From the NCBI RefSeq assembly GCF_003258605.2, contig NZ_CP031264.1, forward strand, positions 1,302,001 through 1,366,000: a DNA stretch of 64,000 nucleotides, given 5' to 3'. A program made the position numbers and the translations under genes. The stretch comes from Peterkaempfera bronchialis (lineage in GTDB: Bacteria > Actinomycetota > Actinomycetes > Streptomycetales > Streptomycetaceae). Each line of letters opens with the position of its first letter. The first letter of the stretch is position 1. Under the pieces are notes generated by a model, which had not been told where the DNA came from, did no database searches, and saw nothing but the letters and a program-made list of their open reading frames with translations. Shown piece after piece: positions 45,403 to 54,405 of this stretch.

Positions 45403-46056
45403 TCAGCGCGGGGTGGTGGGGTCCTCGCCCCGGTCGAGGGCGTTCCAGAGGTCGGCGGGGGTGGTCGCGCGGCGCCGGGGCGTACGGGCGCGGGCGGCGG
45501 GGGCGTCGTACTTGCTGGACATGCCCGGCCAGGCGCGGCCGCGTACCAGGGTGAGCAGCCCGGCCGCACAGAGCAGGACGCCTCCGGCGGCGGCCAGCCA
45601 GGGCCAGGCGGTGTGGGTGATGTGGTCGGCGGTGGCGGTGGTGAGGGCGAGGCTGCGGGCGGCCTTGGCGTCGACCGCCGAGGTGTCGGTGGCGCCGAGT
45701 ACGGCGGCGACGGCGGCGCCCGCCCCGGCCAGGGCGACCAGGGCGCCGACGGCCAGCCGTCCGGCCCGGCGTACGGCGAAGACGGCGACCGAGGAGGCGA
45801 GGCCGACCAGGGCGAGGGCGCCGGGCAGACCGGAGATGTCGTGGCCGGTGGCGGTCAGCCGGGCCGGGCCGAGGCCGGTGGCGCCGCCCTCGGCCCAGGT
45901 GCGGCCGGTGGCCCAGAGCACCAGCACCGCCCCGGCCACGGTGAGCAGCAGCATCAGCGCGAGGCTGCGGCGGGCGGCGGCGCGGTCGGCCTGCGGCGCG
46001 GCGGGGGCTTCGGCGGTCCGGGGCTCGGCGGTCCGGGGTTCGGGCTGAGCGTTCAC
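45403..46056 (-). CDS. Tryptophan biosynthesis-associated membrane protein (TIGR02234/Trp_oprn_chp)
   Basis: 217 residues. Four hydrophobic helices: about 33-50, 78-95, 98-120 and 150-170. The loop after the first helix, TGRTWAEG, and later DLWNALDRGEDPT at the C-terminus are typical of the actinobacterial Trp_oprn_chp family, always found next to trpE. Function unknown; a role in tryptophan or indole handling at the membrane is only inferred from context. It starts 34 bp after trpE. Confidence 0.88.
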   Translation of the reverse strand: MNAQPEPRTAEPRTAEAPAAPQADRAAARRSLALMLLLTVAGAVLVLWATGRTWAEGGATGLGPARLTATGHDISGLPGALALVGLASSVAVFAVRRAGRLAVGALVALAGAGAAVAAVLGATDTSAVDAKAARSLALTTATADHITHTAWPWLAAAGGVLLCAAGLLTLVRGRAWPGMSSKYDAPAARARTPRRRATTPADLWNALDRGEDPTTPR

Positions 46057-46090
46057 CGGTCCAGTGTCGCGCGGGCGCGGGCGGCGCCGG

Positions 46091-47635
46091 TCACCGGGGC
46101 GGGCGCAGGGTGGCGGCGGTGGCGACGGCGCGCAGCACGGCGGCGGCCTTGTTGCGGCACTCGGTGTCCTCGCTCGCCGGGTCGGAGTCGGCGACCACCC
46201 CGGCTCCGGCCTGGACGTACGCGGTGCCGTCGCGCAGCAGGGCGGTGCGGATGGCGATGGCGGTGTCGGAGTCCCCGGCGAAGTCCAGATAGCCTACGCA
46301 GCCGCCGTAGAGGCCGCGCCGGGTGGGTTCCAGCTCCTCGATGATCTGCATGGCGCGGGGCTTGGGGGCGCCGGAGAGGGTGCCGGCCGGGAAGCAGGCG
46401 GTGAGCACGTCGAAGGCGGTGCGGCCGGGGGCGACGCGGCCGGTGACGGTGGAGACGATGTGCATGACGTGGCTGTAGCGCTCGATCGACATGAAGTCGA
46501 CCACCTCGACGCTGCCGGGTTCGCAGACCCGGCCGAGGTCGTTGCGGCCGAGGTCGACCAGCATCAGGTGCTCGGCTCGCTCCTTGGGGTCGGCGAGCAG
46601 CTCGGCGGCGAGGTCGGCGTCCTCCTGCGGGGTGGCGCCACGGTGCCGGGTGCCGGCGATGGGGTGCAGTACGGCCTGCCCGTCGGCGACCTTGACCAGC
46701 GCCTCGGGGCTGGAGCCGACCACGTCGAAGCCGCCCTCTGCGGTGCCGTCCGGGCCGGGGAAGCGGAAGAGGTACATATAGGGGCTGGGGTTGGTGGTCC
46801 GCAGCACCCGGTAGACGTCCAGGGCGGAGGCGGGGCAGGGCGCCTCGAACCGCTGGGAGGGGACGACCTGGAAGGCGTCACCGGCCCGGATGTGCTCCTT
46901 GACCGTCTCCACGGCCCGCTGGTAGGGCGCGCCGCCGAAGGGCGAGACGGCGTCGGCGGGCGCGGTGGGGGTGAGCACGGCGGCGCCGGTGTCGACCGGG
47001 CGGGCCAGGTCGGCGGTCATGGCGTCGAGGCGGGCGACGGCGTCGTGGTACGCCTCGTCGACGCCGGACGGCAGGTCGTTGTGGTTGACCGCGTTGGCGA
47101 TCAGCAGCACGGTGCCGTCGGAGTGGTCCAGCACGGCCAGGTCGGTGGCGAGCAGCATGGTCAGCTCGGGGAGCTTCAGGTCGTCCGGCGCCAGGGTGGG
47201 GATCTTCTCCAGGCGGCGGACGATGTCGTACCCGAGGTAGCCGACCATGCCGCCGGTGAGCGGCGGCAGTTCGTCGCCCAGGTGGAGGTCGCGCGGCGTG
47301 TGCAGGGCGTCGACGGCGGCGCGGAGCACCTTCAGCGGGTCGCCTTCGACAGGGATGCCCACGGGCGGGGTGCCGTGCCAGCGGGCGTTGCCGTCGGCGT
47401 CGGCGGTGAGGGTGGCGGCGCTGCGGACGCCGACGAAGGAGTAGCGGGACCACGAGCGGCCGTTCTCCGCGGACTCCAGCAGGAAGGTGCCGGGTCGCTC
47501 GGCGGCGAGCTTGCGGTAGAGCCCGACGGGGGTGTCGCCGTCGGCCAGCAGCCGCCGGGTGACCGGGACGACCCGGCGGTCGACGGCGAGCTTGCGGAAG
47601 GCGTCCAGGTCGGGGGTGACGGTGCCCGTGGTCAT
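46091..47635 (-). CDS. trpE: Anthranilate synthase component I
   Basis: 514 residues. It makes anthranilate from chorismate with ammonia supplied by a TrpG glutaminase, which is not in this window. N-terminal feedback region with [16 protein letters not shown] (the LLES element binds tryptophan). Catalytic domain with [47 protein letters not shown] and [19 protein letters not shown] -10-like TAGGTT lies 8 nt before the ATG, within the hisI stop codon, so trpE may have its own leaderless transcript in addition to read-through from hisI. No tryptophan-rich leader peptide was found. Confidence 0.96.
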   Translation of the reverse strand: MTTGTVTPDLDAFRKLAVDRRVVPVTRRLLADGDTPVGLYRKLAAERPGTFLLESAENGRSWSRYSFVGVRSAATLTADADGNARWHGTPPVGIPVEGDPLKVLRAAVDALHTPRDLHLGDELPPLTGGMVGYLGYDIVRRLEKIPTLAPDDLKLPELTMLLATDLAVLDHSDGTVLLIANAVNHNDLPSGVDEAYHDAVARLDAMTADLARPVDTGAAVLTPTAPADAVSPFGGAPYQRAVETVKEHIRAGDAFQVVPSQRFEAPCPASALDVYRVLRTTNPSPYMYLFRFPGPDGTAEGGFDVVGSSPEALVKVADGQAVLHPIAGTRHRGATPQEDADLAAELLADPKERAEHLMLVDLGRNDLGRVCEPGSVEVVDFMSIERYSHVMHIVSTVTGRVAPGRTAFDVLTACFPAGTLSGAPKPRAMQIIEELEPTRRGLYGGCVGYLDFAGDSDTAIAIRTALLRDGTAYVQAGAGVVADSDPASEDTECRNKAAAVLRAVATAATLRPPR

Positions 47636-47646
47636 GGGGGGTGAAC

Positions 47647-48072
47647 CTATCGGTCGGCGGGTCCGGTGAGCGGCAGTTCGTCGGCGTCGAAGCAGGTGCG
47701 GTCGCCGGTGTGGCAGGCGGCCCCCTCCTGGTCGACCCTGACCAGCAGGGTGTCGCCGTCGCAGTCGAGCGCGACGGACCTGACGTGCTGGACGTGGCCC
47801 GAGGTGTCGCCCTTGACCCAGTACTCGCGGCGGCTGCGGCTCCAGTAGGTGCAGCGGCCGGTGGTGAGCGTACGGTGCAGGGCCTCGTCGTCCATCCAGC
47901 CGAGCATCAGCACCTCGCCGGTGTCGTACTGCTGGGCGATGGCCGGGAGCAGCCCGTCGGCGGTGCGCTTGAGGCGGGCGGCGACGGCCGGGTCGAGCGC
48001 GGTGGAGCCGGGGGCCGCAGGAGTGGCGGCCGTACGGGGCGGAGTGGTGCTGGACGGGGTCGTACGGGACAT
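47647..48072 (-). CDS. hisI: Phosphoribosyl-AMP cyclohydrolase
   Basis: 141 residues from ATG 48072. It opens the adenine ring of PR-AMP in histidine synthesis. Seen: [60 protein letters not shown], with the zinc and magnesium ligands Cys, Asp and His in the last block. This is the single-function form; hisE is elsewhere. The first 25 residues are Thr/Pro-rich. It lies directly upstream of trpE (11-bp gap), 3.5 kb from the main his operon. Confidence 0.95.
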   Translation of the reverse strand: MSRTTPSSTTPPRTAATPAAPGSTALDPAVAARLKRTADGLLPAIAQQYDTGEVLMLGWMDDEALHRTLTTGRCTYWSRSRREYWVKGDTSGHVQHVRSVALDCDGDTLLVRVDQEGAACHTGDRTCFDADELPLTGPADR

Positions 48073-48252
48073 GGGTCCATTGTGGCAGGCCCGGCGGCGA
48101 TCGGCCGGGCGGTGATCAGTGGATGGACGGCGGGTCCGCCCGCCGGACATGTCCGGATCCGTTGGCCGACCGGTCGTCAGGCGGGCGTGTTTCCACGCCT
48201 TTTGCTGCCAACTGCCGGTCGCCGGACCACCCGGATGCGGCATTCTTCCCCC

Positions 48253-48867
48253 ATGAGCTTCACGTCGCCGCCACCGCCTCCTCCGATACCGTCGGGCCCG
48301 CCGGCCGACTCGCCCGGCGGGCCCCGGCGCGGCCCGGCCCGGGGCCGGCTGATCGCCATGGCGGCGGCGGGCACGGCGGTGCTGGCGGCGGGCGTCGCCG
48401 CGCTGTTCCTGCTGCCCGGCGGCGACCCCGCCCCGGTGGCCGCCTCGCCCAGCCCGATGCCGCCCCCGCCCACCGCGACCAGCGCCCCGCCCACCCCGAG
48501 CGACAAGCCGGACCTGCCGTATGTGGTGCTCGAACCGGGCACCTGCTTCGACCACCCCAACCTCACCAAGGGCCTGAAGAAGATCACCGTACGGCCGTGC
48601 GACAAGCCCCACGACGGCGAGGCCATCGCCAATGTCACGGTGAAGGAGGGGTTCACCCACGACAGCGAGATCGCCGCGTCGGTACGTGAGCAGTGCACCG
48701 CCGCCGGGCAGCGCACGGCGCACCGGCAGGGCGAGGGCAGCCGCTTCTACAGCTATGTGCTGACCCCCTCCGCCAAGCTGTACCGCCGCGGCTACCGGGA
48801 GGCGACCTGCACCCTGACCGCCTCCTATTCCATCGGCGGCAAAAAGCTCACCGCCAAGCTTCACTGA
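48253..48867 (+). CDS. Proline-rich membrane-anchored protein, unknown function
   Basis: 204 residues from ATG 48253. Pro-rich cytoplasmic tail (1-32), one helix (about 34-55), a Pro/Ala/Thr-rich wall-spanning linker (about 60-88), then an extracellular domain of about 110 residues. The domain starts with [20 protein letters not shown] and [16 protein letters not shown], resembling the septum-formation/DUF4333-type exported domains of actinobacteria (C-F-D...C-x-x-P-H-D). Four cysteines could make two disulfides, tying in with the DsbA-like genes of this window. No function assigned. Confidence 0.7.
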   Translation: MSFTSPPPPPPIPSGPPADSPGGPRRGPARGRLIAMAAAGTAVLAAGVAALFLLPGGDPAPVAASPSPMPPPPTATSAPPTPSDKPDLPYVVLEPGTCFDHPNLTKGLKKITVRPCDKPHDGEAIANVTVKEGFTHDSEIAASVREQCTAAGQRTAHRQGEGSRFYSYVLTPSAKLYRRGYREATCTLTASYSIGGKKLTAKLH

Positions 48868-48892
48868 CGTTGCGTCGGACCGCGCGTAGGGT
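48864..48892 (+). promoter_or_regulatory. Promoter for leaderless transcript at 48900
   Basis: CTGACG (48864-48869), 17 bp, TAGGGT (48887-48892), then 7 nt to the ATG at 48900. Good match to the major sigma factor pattern and no Shine-Dalgarno. Confidence 0.6.
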
Positions 48893-48899
48893 GGGCGCC

Positions 48900-49538
48900 A
48901 TGTCGACTCACGCTCGCGGAGAGCGCCGGCGCCTGGCCGCGCTGCTGGAGGAGGCGGGCCCGCAGGCCCCCACCCTGTGCGAGGGATGGACGGCCGCCGA
49001 CCTGGCCGCCCATCTGGTGGTACGGGAGCGCCGGCCCGACGCCGCCCCGGGCATCCTCTTCCGCCCGCTGGCGGGCTGGACGGCCAAGGTCCAGGGCGAG
49101 TACGCCGCGCGCCCCTACCCGGAGCTGCTGGAACTGGTCCGCACCGGCCCTGGCCGGCGGTCGCTGTTCGCCCTGCCGGGCGCGGACGAGGCCGCCAACA
49201 CGGTGGAGTTCTTCGTGCACGCCGAGGATGTGCGGCGGGCCGCGCCGGACTGGAAGCCCGAGCCGGTCGACCCCGAGCTGGCCGAGGCGCTGTGGAAGCG
49301 GCTGCCGATGCCCGCCCGGATGGAGGCGGGCCGCAGGTCCCCGGTGGGCCTGGTGCTGCGCCGCCCCGACGGCCAGACCGTGGTCGCCCGTAAGGGCGCC
49401 CCCGTGGTCACCGTCGTCGGCGAACCCGCCGAACTGCTCCTCTTCGCCTTCGGCCGGGGCGCCCACACCACCGTCACCCCCGAGGGCGACCCCGACGTGA
49501 TCGCCCTGCTCTCCGCCGCCCTCCCCCTCCCCGCCTGA
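48900..49538 (+). CDS. TIGR03085-type protein (DinB/mycothiol maleylpyruvate isomerase-like fold)
   Basis: 212 residues from ATG 48900. N-terminal [20 protein letters not shown] is the MDMPI/DinB-like helix with the metal-ligand His, and [15 protein letters not shown] holds the later His-x-x-Asp; together these define the TIGR03085 family of actinobacteria. Related enzymes use mycothiol and a divalent metal; the actual reaction of this family is unknown. It begins 32 bp after the preceding gene but has its own promoter-like sequence. Confidence 0.85.
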   Translation: MSTHARGERRRLAALLEEAGPQAPTLCEGWTAADLAAHLVVRERRPDAAPGILFRPLAGWTAKVQGEYAARPYPELLELVRTGPGRRSLFALPGADEAANTVEFFVHAEDVRRAAPDWKPEPVDPELAEALWKRLPMPARMEAGRRSPVGLVLRRPDGQTVVARKGAPVVTVVGEPAELLLFAFGRGAHTTVTPEGDPDVIALLSAALPLPA

Positions 49539-49558
49539 CCCACCACCCCACCAGCCGA

Positions 49559-49586
49559 CGGCCCCGCCCCACCCGGGCCGGGGCCG
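49559..49586. terminator. Hairpin between convergent genes at 49538 and 49686
   Basis: Arms CGGCCCCG (49559-49566) and CGGGGCCG (49579-49586) with an inner CCC/GGG pairing, 20 bp after the TIGR03085 stop. The rest of 49587-49685 is less GC-rich and holds no supported gene. Confidence 0.55.
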
Positions 49587-49685
49587 GTCTCGTTCGCTGT
49601 GTCAAAGCCCTTGCCTGATCCGCGTCATCGCGTCGAGCCTCGCGGCATGTGCGCCCGGCTCTCGCCGATCGCCAAGAGCCGAGCG

Positions 49686-50378
49686 TCACGCCGTCGGCCG
49701 GGGGAGTTTGGCGGCCACGGCGTCGAGGACCCAGTCCAGGCCGGTCGCGAAGGATGCCTCGGGGTCCACGTCGGTGCCGTCGTGCACGGCCTTGGTCAGC
49801 GCCGGGAAGCGGCCCGTGGCCAACATTCTCGTCACATGCGGGCCGGAGGCGCGCTGCCAGTCGCGCTTGGACAGGCCGGTGGCGCGCTCGGCCCGCAGGT
49901 TCGCGATCTCGCGCCTGATCGCGCCGGTGAAGTAGGCGCTGACGGTCTCCACGGCGCGCATGACGGTGTCGAGGTCGGCAAGGCCGTCGAGGGCGGCCAG
50001 CGTGGCCTCGGTCACGGCGAGGCCGTTCGGGCCCAGGGTCGGGCGGCCGCCGAGCAGGTCGGCCAGCCATTCGTGACGGAGAGCGGCCTGCCTGGTGCGG
50101 TGGGCGAGGATGCCCAGCGCCTCCCGCCAGTCACCGGGCTGCTCCTCGGGGAGGATCTCGGCCTGGACCTCGTCCACCATGAGGTCGAACAGCTCCTCCT
50201 TGGTGGAGATGTATCCGTACAGCCGCATCGGGCCGGCGTCCAGCCGGGCGGCGACCTTACGCAACGACACCGCCTCCAGCCCGCCCTCGTCGGCCAGCGC
50301 GATGGCGGCGGCGACGATCCGCTCCCGGTCGAGCGGCACGGGGCGAGTCGGCGGCTCCGGCCGGTCCCACACAGTCAT
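49686..50378 (-). CDS. TetR/AcrR family regulator, divergent to TetX-like gene
   Basis: 230 residues. N-terminal DNA-binding domain: RERIVAAAIALADEGGLEAV and SLRKVAARLDAGPMRLYGYI, the helix-turn-helix with the Y-x-Y/H recognition helix. The C-terminal part matches the TetR_C (tetracycline repressor-like) ligand domain, with LGILAHRTRQAALRHEWLAD and a GTDVDPEASFATGLDWVLD tail. It most likely represses itself and the divergent flavoprotein gene through the shared 53-bp region. Its ATG follows a -10-like TACGAT by 6 nt, so it is probably leaderless. It interrupts the trp-his region. Confidence 0.9.
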   Translation of the reverse strand: MTVWDRPEPPTRPVPLDRERIVAAAIALADEGGLEAVSLRKVAARLDAGPMRLYGYISTKEELFDLMVDEVQAEILPEEQPGDWREALGILAHRTRQAALRHEWLADLLGGRPTLGPNGLAVTEATLAALDGLADLDTVMRAVETVSAYFTGAIRREIANLRAERATGLSKRDWQRASGPHVTRMLATGRFPALTKAVHDGTDVDPEASFATGLDWVLDAVAAKLPRPTA

Positions 50379-50431
50379 GGTCGCATCGTACTGTTGCGAT
50401 GCACCGTAGTGCGGAAATACAGTGTATCGGC
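50379..50431. promoter_or_regulatory. Divergent tetR/tetX-like promoter-operator
   Basis: For the flavoprotein: TTGCGA (50394-50399), 18 bp, TACAGT (50418-50423), start codon 8 nt on. For the regulator: TACGAT (minus, 50389-50384), 6 nt to its ATG. An inverted repeat GCATCG-N8-CGATGC (50383-50402) overlaps the -35 of one promoter and the -10 of the other, ideal for repressing both. A second palindrome TACAGTGTA is at 50418-50426. Confidence 0.65.
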
Positions 50432-51550
50432 ATGAGACACCGCATCGCCGTGGTCGGAAGCGGTCCTGCCGGCCTTGCCTTCGCCCGCGTCCTGCACCGC
50501 CACGACTACCCCGTCACCGTCCTCGAACGCGATCCCGCCCCCGACGCCCGCCCCCCGGGCGGCACGCTGGACCTGCACAAAGGGCTGGGCCAGCTCGCGC
50601 TGGACAAGGCGGGGCTGCTGGCGGAGTTCCAGGCGCTGGCTCGTCCCGAGGGGCAGGCCATGCGCATCCTGGACCCGGACGGGACCGTCCTGCGCGACTG
50701 GCGACCCCGTCCAGATGACCGGGCCAATCCCGAGATCGACCGGGGGCAACTCCGTGACCTGCTGCTCGGCCCTCTCGACGTCCGATGGGGGCAGGGCGTG
50801 ACGCAGGTGGTGCCGGGGACCCGGGATGGCGTACTGGTCCATTTCGCGGACGGGCGGCAGGAGACGTTCGACCTCGTGGTCGGCGCGGACGGCGCCTGGT
50901 CCCGGGTCCGCCCGGCAGTGTCGTCGGTGACGCCGCACTACACCGGCGTCACCTTGGTCGAGACCTCCCTGGACGACGTCGACACCCGCCACCCCGACCT
51001 CGCCCGGTTGATCGGCGACGGTTCCATGGCTGTGTACGGCGTGAACCGGGCTCTTGTCGCCCAGCGCAACAGCGGCGGCCACGTCAAGGTGTACGCCCAG
51101 TTCCGCGCGCCGCTGGACTGGCACGCGAACCTGGACCTGGCCGACGTCAAGGCCGTGCGATCGAGTCTGCTCGCTCTGTTCGACGGCTGGGCCGCTCCTG
51201 TCCTCGACCTCCTCCGCCACGGCACCGCTTTCGTCCACCGCCCCCTCTACGTCCTGCCCGCGTCCCACACCTGGGCCCATGTCTTCGGGGTGACGCTACT
51301 GGGCGACGCCGCCCATCTGATGCCCCCCTTGGGGGCGGGTGCGAACCTCGCGATGCTGGAGGGCGCCGAACTCGCCGAGTCCATCGCCACCGGCCCTGGA
51401 GATCCGGACGAGGCCGTCCGCGCCTTCGAGGAACAGATGTGGGCACGGGCCGGCAGGTGGGCGGAGATCACGATGGCCGGTCTGGAACGCCTCGTGAGCC
51501 CGGACCCCGCCGAAGCCCTCGCCCTCTTCGACCAGGTCCAGCCAGCCTGA
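50432..51550 (+). CDS. TetX-like FAD-dependent monooxygenase
   Basis: 372 residues from ATG 50432 (11 extra residues if the ATG at 50399 is used). Group A flavoprotein hydroxylase: FAD loop [52 protein letters not shown], and LGDAAHLMPPLGAGANLAML. The GGTLDLHKG and NPEI(D/N)R blocks with GDAAHLMPP are the segments I recall from the TetX family, which inactivates tetracyclines by hydroxylation. Length also matches. The divergent TetR_C regulator strengthens that reading. Natural substrate could be another polyketide or aromatic compound; activity on tetracyclines is not proven by sequence. Confidence 0.8.
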   Translation: MRHRIAVVGSGPAGLAFARVLHRHDYPVTVLERDPAPDARPPGGTLDLHKGLGQLALDKAGLLAEFQALARPEGQAMRILDPDGTVLRDWRPRPDDRANPEIDRGQLRDLLLGPLDVRWGQGVTQVVPGTRDGVLVHFADGRQETFDLVVGADGAWSRVRPAVSSVTPHYTGVTLVETSLDDVDTRHPDLARLIGDGSMAVYGVNRALVAQRNSGGHVKVYAQFRAPLDWHANLDLADVKAVRSSLLALFDGWAAPVLDLLRHGTAFVHRPLYVLPASHTWAHVFGVTLLGDAAHLMPPLGAGANLAMLEGAELAESIATGPGDPDEAVRAFEEQMWARAGRWAEITMAGLERLVSPDPAEALALFDQVQPA

Positions 51551-51610
51551 CTGCCAAGCAGGCTCACCTCGCCTGCCGTCGCGGAGCGGGGGCGGGGGCG
51601 GGGCGCGGGG

Positions 51611-52381
51611 TCAGCGGGTGGGGTGGCCGGCGGTGTGGAGGGCTTCCTTGACCTGGCCGATGCGCAGGTCGCCGAAGTGGAAGACGCTGGCGGCGAGGAC
51701 GGCGTCGGCGCCGGCGGCGACGGCGGGGGCGAAGTCGTCGAGCTTGCCGGCGCCGCCGGAGGCGATCACCGGGACGGTGACGGTGGTGCGGACGGCGCGC
51801 AGCATCTCCAGGTCGTAGCCGTCCTTGGTGCCGTCGGCGTCCATGGAGTTGAGCAGGATCTCGCCGGCGCCCAGGTCGGCGGCCTCGGCGGCCCACTCGA
51901 CGGCGTCCAGGCCGGTGCCGCGCCGGCCGCCGTGGGTGGTGACCTCGTAGCCGGACGGGGTCTCGGTGCCCTCGGGGCAGCGGCGGGCGTCCAGCGAGAG
52001 CACCAGCACCTGGCGGCCGAACCGCTGGGCGATCTCGCGGATCAGCTCGGGGCGGGTGATGGCCGCGGTGTTGACGCCGACCTTGTCGGCACCGGCCCGC
52101 AGCAGCCGGTCCACGTCCTCGGTGGTGCGGACGCCGCCGCCGACGGTGAGCGGGATGAAGACCTGCTCGGCGGTGCGGCGGACCACGTCATAGGTGGTCT
52201 CGCGGTCGCCGGAGGAGGCGGTGATGTCCAGGAAGACCAGTTCGTCCGCGCCCTCGGCGTCATAGACCTTGGCCATCTCGACGGGGTCGCCGGCGTCCCG
52301 CAGGTTCTGGAAGTTGACGCCCTTGACCACACGGCCGGCGTCGACGTCCAGGCAGGGGATGACGCGGACGGCGAGACTCAT
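51611..52381 (-). CDS. hisF: Imidazole glycerol phosphate synthase cyclase subunit
   Basis: 256 residues. It uses ammonia from HisH to convert PRFAR into imidazole glycerol phosphate and AICAR. TIM barrel with the two catalytic Asp: [18 protein letters not shown] at the N-terminus, and [20 protein letters not shown]. Also [20 protein letters not shown] and [13 protein letters not shown] for phosphate binding. Last gene of the his operon; its ATG overlaps the RidA stop (ATGA). Confidence 0.98.
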   Translation of the reverse strand: MSLAVRVIPCLDVDAGRVVKGVNFQNLRDAGDPVEMAKVYDAEGADELVFLDITASSGDRETTYDVVRRTAEQVFIPLTVGGGVRTTEDVDRLLRAGADKVGVNTAAITRPELIREIAQRFGRQVLVLSLDARRCPEGTETPSGYEVTTHGGRRGTGLDAVEWAAEAADLGAGEILLNSMDADGTKDGYDLEMLRAVRTTVTVPVIASGGAGKLDDFAPAVAAGADAVLAASVFHFGDLRIGQVKEALHTAGHPTR

Positions 52382-52815
52382 GGGGTGGTTCCTTCCTGGG
52401 AGGCGGCCAGGCGGGCGGCGAGGCCGGACTGGTGGGCGTCGACCTCCACCTCGACCATCATGCGGGAGTCGATCAGTCCGTCCACGACCACCATGGTGGC
52501 GGCGGGCCGGACGGTGCCGAAGAGCTCCTTGTGGGCGCGACCCACCTCTTCGGTGTCCCGGACGTGGGTGACGTACATCCGGGTGCGGACCACGTCCTGG
52601 ACGCCCAGGCCGAACTTCTCCAGCGCCTCCAGGGCGACGGCGAAGGCGTCCAGGGCCTGGCCGTGGGGGTCCCCCTCGTGCTGGACCATGCCGTTGTACC
52701 AGGCGGTGCAGCCGGAGACGAGGACGAAGTCGCCCGCCGCGACGGCACGGGAGAACCCGATCTCGTCCTCATAGGGGGAGAATCCGGCGACGCGTCGTGC
52801 GGCGGGGTCCGTCAT
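52378..52815 (-). CDS. RidA/YjgF family protein
   Basis: 145 residues from ATG 52815. RidA-type trimeric deaminases hydrolyse reactive enamine and imine intermediates from PLP enzymes. Seen: [33 protein letters not shown] with the conserved Arg, and [21 protein letters not shown] (split as [11 protein letters not shown] and [10 protein letters not shown]). It overlaps priA and hisF by 4 bp each, so it is firmly within the his operon. A link to imines released by HisC or other transaminases is possible but inferred. Confidence 0.88.
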   Translation of the reverse strand: MTDPAARRVAGFSPYEDEIGFSRAVAAGDFVLVSGCTAWYNGMVQHEGDPHGQALDAFAVALEALEKFGLGVQDVVRTRMYVTHVRDTEEVGRAHKELFGTVRPAATMVVVDGLIDSRMMVEVEVDAHQSGLAARLAASQEGTTP

Positions 52816-53543
52816 GAAACAGCCTCCAGGGCCTCTTCGAGGGTGAACTTCTGCTCGTAGAGGGCCTTGCCCACGATGGCGCCCTCGACACCCTCGGGCA
52901 CCAGCCCGGAGATGGCGTGCAGGTCCGCGAGGGAGGAGACGCCGCCGGAGGCGACGACGGGGCGGTCGGTGGCGGCGCAGACGTCGCGCAGCAGTTGGAG
53001 GTTGGGGCCGGTGAGGGTGCCGTCCTTGTCGACGTCGGTGACGACGTAGCGGGCGCAGCCGTCGGCGTCGAGGCGGGCCAGCACCTCGTACAGGTCGCCG
53101 CCCTCGCGGGTCCAGCCGCGCCCGCGCAGGGTGGTGCCGACCACGTCCAGACCGACGGCGATCCGGTCGCCGTGCTCGGCGATGGCCTTGCGGACCCACT
53201 CGGGGGACTCCAGGGCGGCGGTGCCCAGGTTGACCCGGCGGCAGCCGGTGGCGAGGGCGGCGCGCAGCGAGTCGTCGTCGCGGATGCCGCCGGAGAGCTC
53301 GACCTTGACGTCGAGTCGGCCGACGACCTCGGCGAGCAGTTCGCGGTTGGAGCCGGTGCCGAAGGCGGCGTCCAGGTCGACCAGGTGGATCCACTCGGCG
53401 CCGGCCTGCTGCCAGGCGAGGGCGGCGGTGAGCGGCTCGCCGAAGGAGGTCTCGGTGCCGGACTCCCCCTTCACCAGGCGGACGGCCTGGCCGTCGCGGA
53501 CGTCGACGGCGGGGAGGAGTTCGAGGCGGTGCTGGGTGGACAT
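52812..53543 (-). CDS. priA: Phosphoribosyl isomerase PriA (HisA and TrpF activities)
   Basis: 243 residues from ATG 53543. In Streptomyces and mycobacteria this single barrel isomerises both ProFAR (histidine) and PRA (tryptophan). Seen: [19 protein letters not shown] with the general-base Asp, [38 protein letters not shown] with the second Asp, and [13 protein letters not shown]. No separate trpF appears in this window, in line with the dual role. It links the his operon with the trp operon encoded about 5 kb away. Overlaps RidA by 4 bp; 52 bp follow hisH. Confidence 0.95.
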   Translation of the reverse strand: MSTQHRLELLPAVDVRDGQAVRLVKGESGTETSFGEPLTAALAWQQAGAEWIHLVDLDAAFGTGSNRELLAEVVGRLDVKVELSGGIRDDDSLRAALATGCRRVNLGTAALESPEWVRKAIAEHGDRIAVGLDVVGTTLRGRGWTREGGDLYEVLARLDADGCARYVVTDVDKDGTLTGPNLQLLRDVCAATDRPVVASGGVSSLADLHAISGLVPEGVEGAIVGKALYEQKFTLEEALEAVS

Positions 53544-53595
53544 GCGCGTACGGCTCCGGGCTCGGGTGTCGGTGGTGGGCTGGTCGGTGGGGCGG

Positions 53596-54231
53596 CTAGA
53601 GGGAGGTGACCCAGTTGGAGAGCAGGGCGGCGCCGGCGTCGCCGGACTTCTCCGGGTGGAACTGGGTGGCGGAGAGCGGCCCGTTCTCCACGGCGGCGAC
53701 AAAGGGCTCACCGTGGGTGGCCCAGGTGACCAGCGGCGCCTTGATCTTCTCGTTGGTGACGGCCAGCTCCCAGTGGCGTACGGCGTAGGAGTGGACGAAG
53801 TAGAAGCGGGTGTCGGCGTCCAGGCCCGCGAAGAGGGTGGAGCCGGCGGGCGCGTCCACGGTGTTCCAGCCCATGTGCGGGACCACCGGGGCGTGCAGCG
53901 GCTCGACGGTGCCGGGCCACTCGTCGCACCCGGCGGTCTCCTCGCCGTGCTCGACGCCGCGTGCGAAGAGGATCTGCATGCCCACGCAGATGCCCAGCAC
54001 CGGCCGGCCGCCGGCCAGCCGGCGGCCGATGATCTGCTCGCCGCGCACCGCGCGCAGCCCGCGCATGCAGGCGGCGAACGCGCCGACGCCGGGGACCACC
54101 AGGCCGTCGGCGTCCAGTGCGGCCTGGAAGTCGGCGGTGACGGTGACCTCGGCCCCGGTGCGCTCCACGGCCCGCTGGGCGGAGCGGAGGTTGCCGGAGC
54201 CGTAGTCGAGCACGACCACATGCTTGCCCAT
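53596..54231 (-). CDS. hisH: Imidazole glycerol phosphate synthase glutaminase subunit
   Basis: 211 residues. Class I glutaminase that feeds ammonia to HisF. Seen: [32 protein letters not shown], nucleophile Cys in [14 protein letters not shown], and the His/Glu pair in [12 protein letters not shown]. In the his operon between the 50-aa membrane protein gene and priA. Confidence 0.97.
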   Translation of the reverse strand: MGKHVVVLDYGSGNLRSAQRAVERTGAEVTVTADFQAALDADGLVVPGVGAFAACMRGLRAVRGEQIIGRRLAGGRPVLGICVGMQILFARGVEHGEETAGCDEWPGTVEPLHAPVVPHMGWNTVDAPAGSTLFAGLDADTRFYFVHSYAVRHWELAVTNEKIKAPLVTWATHGEPFVAAVENGPLSATQFHPEKSGDAGAALLSNWVTSL

Positions 54232-54252
54232 GTCTGTCCTTACGTCAGGGGG

Positions 54253-54405
54253 TTACAGGCGCATCAGGCCGGACACCAGGCAGAGCACGGCGCCGATGGC
54301 CAGCACCGCGATGACGCCCTTGGACTGCTTCTGCTTCCAGAACGAGTACACGCCGCCGAGCAGGAAGAGGCCGGCGGCGATCAGCACGATCGCGGAGGTG
54401 CTCAC
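54253..54405 (-). CDS. 50-aa membrane microprotein in the his operon
   Basis: 50 residues from the GTG at 54405, which overlaps the hisB stop as GTGA; stop TAA is 21 bp before hisH. Two short hydrophobic helices: AIVLIAAGLFLLGGVYSFW and VIAVLAIGAVLCLVSGL, joined by a KQKQSK loop. Tight coupling to hisB supports a real gene. Similar small proteins occur at this place in Streptomyces his operons (from memory). Function unknown. Confidence 0.8.
   Translation of the reverse strand: MSTSAIVLIAAGLFLLGGVYSFWKQKQSKGVIAVLAIGAVLCLVSGLMRL

Noticed and set aside
47636-47700. Tryptophan attenuator leader peptide before trpE
   Set aside because: No run of Trp codons or competing hairpins; hisI occupies the space up to 11 bp before trpE.
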